Source: JBKCHH01 sp046302855 (GTDB lineage: Bacteria > Pseudomonadota > Alphaproteobacteria > Rickettsiales > UBA8987). Taken from it: DNA of 11,119 bases. The DNA is taken from assembly GCA_046302855.1 (NCBI GenBank), contig JBKCHH010000091.1:1-11119 (forward strand), read 5' to 3'. Made by a program: the position numbers and the translations under genes. The stretch's first letter is position 1; every line of letters starts with the position of its first letter. Under the pieces are notes generated by a model, which had not been told where the DNA came from, made no database searches, and saw only the letters and a list, made by a program, of their open reading frames with translations. This document shows, in pieces, positions 6,782 to 11,119 of this stretch.

Positions 6782-8944
6782 TTACCTAAGAAGCTGAAGA
6801 ACATTTGTTAAGCCCTGTAGGTTTTTAGATAGGGCAGATAATCCCGCCTGTTCTAGAACCTGTTGAGCAGCAAGCTCTGATGCAGCTGAAGTAAAGTCTG
6901 TATCAAGTAGTGGAGCAGCAGCCGCATTGTTGTTTTGGATGCCAGTTCTAATATTTTCCTCTACCTTTTGGAAGCGAGTGTAGGCAGCCGCAACCTTACC
7001 AGTAATTGAATCTAGCTTTCTAATGGCAATGGCTAATACATCAACCGCTTCTTGCGCACCAGCATTGGTAGAAATGTCTAGGTTTCTTGCCTGACCATCA
7101 GCATTTTTATAAATCTGATCAGTTGTTACCCTTCCAACAGTAATACCAATATTATCACTGTTATCTAACCCTACTTGGAAGCTAATTTTGCTTTCTCTTG
7201 TAGTATTAAAGGCAAGGTTTAGAGCATTTTCTAAAGTAGTGGCAGCAGCCTCTGTATCTAAATTAATACCAGAAGATTTAGCCCTGAAAAGGTCTATAGT
7301 AAACCTTTCATTAGCATCCCTTTCATTCACCAAAGTGATTTCAGCGGTTCCATTGCCTGTTGGAGGAGTAAAGGCAGTTTTCAAATCTGTATTTTTACCA
7401 TCAAAGGTTCCAATAGCAGTTCTAAATACTTCGCCACCAATAGTTACCTGTATGGCACCATCTAAGCCCTTAGTAGTATCTTCCGCTGTTACTTTAAAGC
7501 CTTCAAAAGTTGGGGTAGTATTTAGTGGAACACCATTGTCATCCAAAGCAAGCGAGAAGGATGAGCTGGTTAGTTTTAAGCTAAAGCCATCTAAGCCACC
7601 AAGAATGGTATTATCAAATGCTTTTGGCTTGAACTGGTCTAAAGAACCACTTCCAATTTGACGAGTTTGGTAAACCTTAATACCATCCAAATCTCCTTTT
7701 AACTTAGCAAGAGCCGCGTCTAAAGTAGCTTGGTTTGATAAGGCAGGGATTTTAGTAACATCTCTATTTAAAGTAATGGTAGTTCCAGTTTCTGCATTGG
7801 TAAGACCTAGTGTTGTCTGAGCAACATCGGCAAAATTATAAGAACTAACCGAATAGACCTTACCATTTATTACGGCAGATATATCAATGTCATTTGCATC
7901 AGTTCCATATTTACCAGAAAGCTGTATAGTAGATAAATCACCCACTAAAAAGCTATCACCTTTTGCACCAGCGGCAACGGTTACAACGAAGTTTGTTCCA
8001 ACTGTTAGCAATTCTGTTCCAATGGCACTAGTATCAGCAAAAACGCCACCTAGTTTCTTTTGGTTTAATACAACCTTACTGGCAGAGCTGTTTATGTCAG
8101 CAGCCAATCTAGTTTCGAAATCAGTTGCACCAAGAGCTGAGTTAAAAAATTCATTAGTTCCTAATTTGAATGTTATACTAGCCGTTCCAGTTGCGTTGTT
8201 TCCAGCCTCATACAAGGCTATTGTTTTGGAGGTTTGTATGTTTTTTGCAACATCAGTAGTAAAAGTTACGCCACCAAGGTTAACACTAAGCGTTAGGGCT
8301 GCACTATCAGTACCAGTAGTAAAGCCTGCAGCAGTTAAGTTGGTGCCAACATTAAAGGCATTAATTACAGCATCTATTTCAGCTGCATTTAAACCATTGC
8401 CTCCAAAAGTACCAGCATCAAACACAACCGAGTCAGTAGCCCCAGATAAGGCACTAGTTCCAACATTTAAAGAAGTAGTAATATCATTCAATCTAACATC
8501 TGAATTTAGCGATGATTTAGTATCTAAATTACCGTTTAGAATTTTTACGCCATTGAAAGAGGTTGAATTGGCAATACGGTTAATTTCACTAGTTAGGTTA
8601 GAAAATTCATCTTGTAAAATAGCACGAATATCATCACCTGAAGAAGATTGTGATTTTCTTGCTAAGGTAGATTGGCGGTTAAGCAAATCTTGAACTTGTT
8701 GTAAGGCACTAGTGGCTGTGTTTAAAATGCCAGTTGCCTGTGGAATTCCATCTAAAATAGCTTGCAGGGCATTTTGCGCTCTTTTTAAGCCACCACCGAT
8801 AATAATATCAGATACATTGTTACCAAGTATAGATTTTTTGCCAGTAGATAGTTCATCAAGCAAAATACCACTTTTGGCTTTTGACCTGTTTACGTTATTG
8901 CCAACTACTACGGCATTTTCGTTTGTTACAATTGAATAAACCAT
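6782..8944 (-). CDS. fliC: Flagellin (large form, ~720 residues)
   Basis: This is the main filament subunit, exported through the flagellar channel and polymerised under the FliD cap. The conserved ends are recognisable. N-terminally, helices carry LLDELSTGKKS (28-38, corresponding to the usual ERLSSGLRI region) and LQQVQDLLNRQSTLA (81-95), followed by TSFNGVKILNG (128-138). C-terminally, FQVGLDN starts near 589, a helix runs RKLDSITGKVAAAYTRFQ, and the protein ends in AAQQVLEQAGLSALSKN and NVLQLLR. Between about 140 and 585 lies a long Thr/Ser/Gly/Ala-rich variable region, probably the surface-exposed D2/D3 domains, well above the size in many bacteria (about 400-500 total). I see no cysteine or tryptophan. 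The start has a strong AGGAGG at 8955-8950, five bases from the ATG, as expected for an abundant product. A strong terminator follows. Confidence 0.94.
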   Translation of the reverse strand: MVYSIVTNENAVVVGNNVNRSKAKSGILLDELSTGKKSILGNNVSDIIIGGGLKRAQNALQAILDGIPQATGILNTATSALQQVQDLLNRQSTLARKSQSSSGDDIRAILQDEFSNLTSEINRIANSTSFNGVKILNGNLDTKSSLNSDVRLNDITTSLNVGTSALSGATDSVVFDAGTFGGNGLNAAEIDAVINAFNVGTNLTAAGFTTGTDSAALTLSVNLGGVTFTTDVAKNIQTSKTIALYEAGNNATGTASITFKLGTNEFFNSALGATDFETRLAADINSSASKVVLNQKKLGGVFADTSAIGTELLTVGTNFVVTVAAGAKGDSFLVGDLSTIQLSGKYGTDANDIDISAVINGKVYSVSSYNFADVAQTTLGLTNAETGTTITLNRDVTKIPALSNQATLDAALAKLKGDLDGIKVYQTRQIGSGSLDQFKPKAFDNTILGGLDGFSLKLTSSSFSLALDDNGVPLNTTPTFEGFKVTAEDTTKGLDGAIQVTIGGEVFRTAIGTFDGKNTDLKTAFTPPTGNGTAEITLVNERDANERFTIDLFRAKSSGINLDTEAAATTLENALNLAFNTTRESKISFQVGLDNSDNIGITVGRVTTDQIYKNADGQARNLDISTNAGAQEAVDVLAIAIRKLDSITGKVAAAYTRFQKVEENIRTGIQNNNAAAAPLLDTDFTSAASELAAQQVLEQAGLSALSKNLQGLTNVLQLLR

Positions 8945-8949
8945 TTTTC

Positions 8950-8955
8950 CCTCCT
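8950..8955 (-). promoter_or_regulatory. Strong ribosome-binding site of the flagellin gene
   Basis: AGGAGG lies five bases before the ATG at 8944. It is a full Shine-Dalgarno consensus, whereas most other genes in this window have none or only a weak AGG. This fixes the flagellin start and suggests high expression. Confidence 0.85.
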
Positions 8956-9025
8956 ACTTGGAAATTTTATTTGTTTTTTGTTTACCTATTATAATTATTC
9001 TATTTGAACAATTCTAATTCCGCCC

Positions 9026-9055
9026 AGTATATGCAACCATAAATTGTATTGTCAA
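9026..9055 (-). promoter_or_regulatory. Sigma70-type promoter upstream of flagellin
   Basis: The minus strand reads TTGACA (9055-9050), an 18-base spacer and TATACT (9031-9026). This predicts a transcript start near 9019 and a leader of about 75 bases before the flagellin ATG. The -35 box is perfect and the -10 box differs from consensus at one position. It is the best housekeeping-type promoter visible in the window. No sigma28-like box was found. Confidence 0.65.
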
Positions 9056-9082
9056 GCGTAAAAACAAAAATATTTATTAGCT

Positions 9083-9098
9083 TGCAAAATATATGCCA
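9083..9098 (-). promoter_or_regulatory. Sigma54-type (-24/-12) candidate upstream of flagellin
   Basis: On the minus strand TGGCATA, four bases, then TTGCA (9098 to 9083) fit the RpoN pattern TGGCAYR-N4-TTGCA with the exact GG-to-GC spacing. It lies about 140 bases before the flagellin ATG and upstream of the sigma70-type promoter. Sigma54 drives flagellar genes in several alphaproteobacteria. Whether this organism has RpoN is unknown, and a chance match in AT-rich DNA is possible. Confidence 0.4.
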
Positions 9099-9243
9099 AG
9101 TTTCGATTTTTTATTTTTCATTGCTTGCAAGCCTGCCTAAGCCTGATTTAAGTGTTTTTAGATGGCGGCTGGGGTGTGGCTTTTTATACACAGTTTGTTA
9201 AAATAACTGTAGTTTCCGCTGACTATCTAAAACAAAATTTTTT

Positions 9244-9375
9244 CGTCATTGCGAGGAGCGAAGCGACAAAGCAATCCATAAACAAGGTTGGACTTGGGTT
9301 TCAACCTATTTGTTGCAAGAAACATAATTTTTGTGGATTGCTTTGCCAAAAATAAATTTTTGGCTCGCAATGACG
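9244..9375. repeat. Paired palindromic intergenic repeat (ATTGCGAG...AGCAATCCA type)
   Basis: Two related units face each other. The outer arms CGTCATTGCGAG (9244-9255) and CTCGCAATGACG (9364-9375) are perfect 12-base inverted copies. The inner arms CAAAGCAATCCA (9267-9278) and TGGATTGCTTTG (9334-9345) are another 12-base perfect pair. The left unit retains the GGAGCGAAGCGA core. In the right unit the core is replaced by its own 7-bp hairpin, CCAAAAA/TTTTTGG (9346-9363). A further small stem, AGGTTG/CAACCT (9285-9307), lies at the centre. Read as protein, the left unit gives VIARSEATKQS, which I recall as a common translated artefact of a repeat spread in Rickettsiales and Holosporales genomes. 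It is probably a non-autonomous mobile or REP-like element. Confidence 0.85.
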
Positions 9376-9401
9376 GCTATTCTATCTTTTCCCACTTTAC
9401 A

Positions 9402-9430
9402 AGACGGTTTTTACTAATAAAACGCCGTCT
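9402..9430 (-). other. Hairpin spanning the dsbB stop codon
   Basis: AGACG (9402-9406) pairs with CGTCT (9426-9430), and GTTTT (9407-9411) with AAAAC (9419-9423), with a two-base bulge. The TAG stop of dsbB (9416-9414) overlaps the loop. There is no T-run after it on either strand, so it is not a classical terminator. It may protect the mRNA 3' end or be incidental. Confidence 0.35.
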
Positions 9431-9938
9431 GCCTTCTTCTCATAAAGAACAGATAAGAACTTAAAACCTTGGTCATTATTAATGATAAAATAAGGTTAAG
9501 CTGGGTGAAGGTTATACCAAATATTATTACGGTTTTATCTTCACACCTTACTACTGGAGCATTTATAATTTGAGTTCTTAACTCATCAACAGTTTTGGCG
9601 GTAATGGTTGCGCCACATTCATCTGTTCCCTTCCACCATTTGTTTTCAACCCCTACATGGAAAAATGCCAGCAGGCCATTAACGCCGTAAGTAAGAATCA
9701 TTAGAATAATTATAGTTTTGCGGTATTTACTTATGAAGAACAGCGAACCTAAAACTATCGCCACGCCAAATACTATTCTTTGATAAATACACAAGATGCA
9801 GGGCTTTAGCCCAAATCCATATTGAGCCACAAGGGCGAATACTATAGCAAATACCGGAACGCCTATAATTGCGGTGATAGCAATTTTTTTATTTGATAAA
9901 ATCTGTTTGAAAAATTTATTAAACATAGTAGCAACCAT
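9414..9938 (-). CDS. dsbB: Disulfide bond formation protein DsbB
   Basis: DsbB is an inner-membrane protein that reoxidises periplasmic DsbA and passes electrons to quinone. I choose the ATG at 9938 (174 residues); the ATG at 9926 is equally possible. A longer frame to 10010 would overlap scoA and add a basic stretch with no family match. Numbering from 9938, the KPCILCIYQR motif carries the quinone-reducing pair Cys47/Cys50. The second periplasmic loop carries Cys108 (DECGA) and Cys132 (VVRCED), the pair that exchanges with DsbA. Four hydrophobic segments are visible at about 18-38, 50-70, 75-95 and 136-157, as expected. The C-terminus is basic. It diverges from scoA with only 26 bases between starts, so control regions overlap. 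DsbA is not in the window. Confidence 0.9.
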   Translation of the reverse strand: MVATMFNKFFKQILSNKKIAITAIIGVPVFAIVFALVAQYGFGLKPCILCIYQRIVFGVAIVLGSLFFISKYRKTIIILMILTYGVNGLLAFFHVGVENKWWKGTDECGATITAKTVDELRTQIINAPVVRCEDKTVIIFGITFTQLNLILSLIMTKVLSSYLFFMRRRQTAFY

Positions 9939-9964
9939 ATAATCATTTATAATTTTTTGTAAAG
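9939..9964. promoter_or_regulatory. Very short divergent dsbB/scoA region
   Basis: Only 26 AT-rich bases lie between the chosen starts. TATAAT boxes on the plus strand occur at 9938-9943 and 9948-9953. The second would give an almost leaderless scoA transcript. No clear -35 boxes or good Shine-Dalgarno sequences are visible. If dsbB starts at 9926 the region grows by 12 bases. Confidence 0.3.
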
Positions 9965-10669
9965 ATGACAAAAAAATTCGCCAAGGTTTTTTCCACCGCC
10001 GAAAAGGCATTGCAGGGCATTTTGAAAGATGGCATGGTGATAATGGCAGGGGGCTTTGGCCTGTGTGGAATTCCTGAAAATGCCATAGAGGCTATTAGAA
10101 AAAGTGGCGTAAAAAACCTAACCATAATTAGCAACAACTGTGGCGTGGATGATTTTGGGCTGGGTTTACTATTAAAAAATAGGCAGATAAAAAAGATGAT
10201 TTCATCTTATGTGGGTGAAAATAAAACTTTTGAGCAACAGTTTATTTCTGGTGATCTAGAGGTTGAACTGGTTCCGCAAGGCTCACTGGCTGAAAGAATT
10301 AGGGCGGGCGGGGCTGGAATTCCAGCCTTCTATACTGCCACGGCTTACGGCACAAAACTGGCAGAAGGCAAAGAGGTGAGAGAATTTAATGGTAGAAAAT
10401 TTGTTTTAGAAACGGCTCTTAAGGCAGATTTATCGATAGTAAAGGCATATAAGGGGGATGAGATTGGCAATTTAATCTATCGCAAAACGGCTAGAAACTT
10501 TAACCCCATTATGGCAACGGCTGGAAAATTTGTGCTGGCAGAGGTAGAAGAAATTGTTGAAATAGGCTCACTTGGTGCCGATAACATCCATACACCCAAC
10601 ATATTTGTTGATAGGATAATTCAAGGGCATTTCGAAAAAAGAATAGAGAAAAGAACGGTTAGGGCGTGA
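9965..10669 (+). CDS. scoA: 3-oxoacid CoA-transferase subunit A
   Basis: Together with subunit B, this enzyme moves CoA from succinyl-CoA to acetoacetate or related 3-oxoacids, linking ketone-body or short-chain acid use to the TCA cycle. The 234-residue product is full length for the A subunit. Family marks include GGFGLCGIPENAI (29-41), SSYVGEN (80-86), ELVPQGSLAERIRAGGAGIPAFYT (101-124, conserved core) and the C-terminal GADNIHTPNIFVDRI block. The catalytic glutamate is carried by subunit B, so this protein should not work alone. The B gene, usually next in the operon, is not directly downstream. Instead a repeat starts six bases after the stop and a transposase gene follows. The start ATG at 9965 gives the normal N-terminus. 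AtoD-type subunits are close relatives, so the substrate is not certain. Confidence 0.93.
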   Translation: MTKKFAKVFSTAEKALQGILKDGMVIMAGGFGLCGIPENAIEAIRKSGVKNLTIISNNCGVDDFGLGLLLKNRQIKKMISSYVGENKTFEQQFISGDLEVELVPQGSLAERIRAGGAGIPAFYTATAYGTKLAEGKEVREFNGRKFVLETALKADLSIVKAYKGDEIGNLIYRKTARNFNPIMATAGKFVLAEVEEIVEIGSLGADNIHTPNIFVDRIIQGHFEKRIEKRTVRA

Positions 10670-10674
10670 GAGAA

Positions 10675-10720
10675 GTCATTGCGAGGAGCCTTGGCGTAGG
10701 CGGGTTGCGTAGCAATTCAG
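10675..10720. repeat. Single-unit variant of the palindromic repeat after scoA
   Basis: This begins GTCATTGCGAGGAG (10675-10688), identical to the left unit of the 9244-9375 element, and ends in AGCAATTCA. ATTGC (10678-10682) pairs with GCAAT (10712-10716), and GCCT (10688-10691) with AGGC (10698-10701), so it folds by itself. The core differs from the other copy (TTGGCGTAGGCGG type). It starts six bases after the scoA stop and may serve as its transcription end. Confidence 0.75.
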
Positions 10721-10739
10721 TAAATAAAATTCAAAAAAC

Positions 10740-11119
10740 ATGGCTTATAAACAAGACCTCTGCTAAAGCTTTAAATTTGTGATGGGTATGGTAGAAGTAT
10801 TCTGATCAACCAAAAATAAAGGAGGCAAGGTATGGCAAGTTTTTTTGAGCTGGGTTTACAAAAGCATTTAGGTTATGAAAATCAACTGGTTAAGCTAGAT
10901 GGTTTGCTTGATTGGGGCAGGTTTTTGGATATTTTAAAAGGTGTGCACAAGGAAAGTGGTCCGACGGGATATTGTACGCTGAAAATGTTTAAAGCGTTGC
11001 TGCTGGGGCAGTGGCATAGTTTGAGTGATCCTGCGTTAGAGCAAAGTTTATGCGTAAGGCTTGATTTTTTGCAGTTTACGGGATTTGCCTTAGGTGATGA
11101 TTTGCCAGATGAAACCACT
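10740..11119 (+). mobile_element. Left part of an IS5-family insertion sequence
   Basis: The transposase start and its leader define the left part of an insertion sequence that continues past the window. The exact end is not proven because the matching right terminal repeat is not visible. The AGACCTCTGCTAAAGC stretch at about 10754 resembles the GAGACCTTTGC-type ends I recall for some IS5-family elements. It is my best guess for the terminal repeat. Confidence 0.5.
10832..11119 (+). CDS. IS5-family transposase, N-terminal part (cut by window edge)
   Basis: This frame is open from the ATG at 10832 to the last base (96 codons). An AAGGAGG Shine-Dalgarno (10819-10825) lies six bases before the start. 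The protein shows the N-terminal domain of IS5-type transposases: KMFKALLLGQWHSLSDPALEQ (51-71), then SLCVRLDFLQFTGFAL (72-87) and LPDETT (91-96), which lead into the segment just before the catalytic domain. The DDE residues would lie beyond the window, so activity cannot be judged. Its codons look richer in G and C (CTG, GCG, CCG) than the neighbours, consistent with a mobile gene of other origin. Confidence 0.88.
   Translation, partial: MASFFELGLQKHLGYENQLVKLDGLLDWGRFLDILKGVHKESGPTGYCTLKMFKALLLGQWHSLSDPALEQSLCVRLDFLQFTGFALGDDLPDETT

Larger units (their letters stand above)
8945..9413. other. Gene-free region between flagellin and dsbB
   Basis: These 469 bases contain no believable gene. 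From left to right they hold the flagellin ribosome-binding site, the sigma70-type and sigma54-type promoter candidates, a 10-bp perfect palindrome GCTTGCAAGC (9123-9132) and a 6-bp dyad ACAGTT/AACTGT (9190-9210). The paired palindromic repeat (9244-9375) and the start of a hairpin at the dsbB 3' end follow. A 67-codon plus-strand reading frame at 9152-9355 runs through the repeat and is regarded as spurious. Confidence 0.7.

Noticed and set aside
6768..6782. Hairpin ACTCT/AGAGT at the flagellin stop codon
   Set aside because: Only five AT-rich pairs with a T loop, immediately before the much stronger terminator at 6698-6750.
7887..8693. Long plus-strand reading frame (268 codons) opposite flagellin, with similar ones at 7188-7661 and 8712-8939
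   Set aside because: They are antisense to the conserved flagellin frame, low in complexity and rich in Ser/Val/Pro, as expected for the complement of a Thr/Ala/Gly-rich gene. No start signals are visible.
9152..9355. Plus-strand 67-codon reading frame
   Set aside because: It runs through the palindromic repeat, giving the well-known VIARSEATKQS artefact, has no ribosome-binding site and matches no recognisable family.
9939..10010. Upstream extension of dsbB
   Set aside because: It would overlap the scoA start and add a basic segment before the first membrane helix without family support.
9943..10137. Minus-strand reading frame opposite scoA
   Set aside because: It is a shadow of the well-conserved scoA frame.
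10882..11118. Minus-strand reading frame opposite the transposase
   Set aside because: The plus-strand frame has a Shine-Dalgarno sequence and clear IS5-family motifs; the opposite frame has neither.
1..11119. CRISPR array, tRNA genes, defence or toxin-antitoxin modules
   Set aside because: I saw no regularly spaced direct repeats, no tRNA-like cloverleaf and no protein of a recognisable defence family.

Overview
This is an AT-rich bacterial window, most likely from an alphaproteobacterium of the Rickettsiales or a related lineage. That placement is inferred from three things: the efp-suhB gene pair, which I recall as a Rickettsia-type arrangement; the palindromic repeat whose translation reads VIARSEATKQS, which I recall from Rickettsiales and Holosporales genomes; and the overall composition. 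Genes for lysine/threonine/methionine precursors (aspartokinase), purines (purE) and biotin (bioD), together with flagellar filament genes, point to a less reduced and motile member rather than a minimal Rickettsia. No 16S gene is present to confirm this.

Left part (1-3400, all minus strand): a SuhB-like inositol monophosphatase cut by the window edge, elongation factor P six bases upstream of it, then aspartokinase and PurE. BioD (3443-4090, plus) diverges from purE across 42 bases and runs tail to tail into fliS with a 9-base overlap.

Centre (4082-8944, minus strand): a filament cluster in the order flagellin, fliD (cap) and fliS (chaperone). A strong intrinsic terminator separates the flagellin gene from fliD-fliS, so flagellin can be made in excess while cap and chaperone are translated from a separate or read-through message. 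FliD is long and carries two separate internal duplications. The flagellin is about 720 residues with a large variable middle and a divergent N-terminal segment. Upstream of it lie a good sigma70-type promoter and a sigma54-type candidate.

Right part (8945-11119): a gene-free stretch of about 470 bases holding the flagellin promoters and a roughly 130-base imperfect palindrome, then dsbB (minus), divergent from scoA, the A subunit of 3-oxoacid CoA-transferase (plus). Where the B subunit would be expected, there is a second, single-unit copy of the repeat followed by the start of an IS5-family transposase that runs off the window. I saw no tRNA, rRNA, CRISPR array or defence system. I found no convincing wholly new system; the best leads are the FliD duplications, the flagellin control region, the paired-palindrome repeat and the separated CoA-transferase pair.
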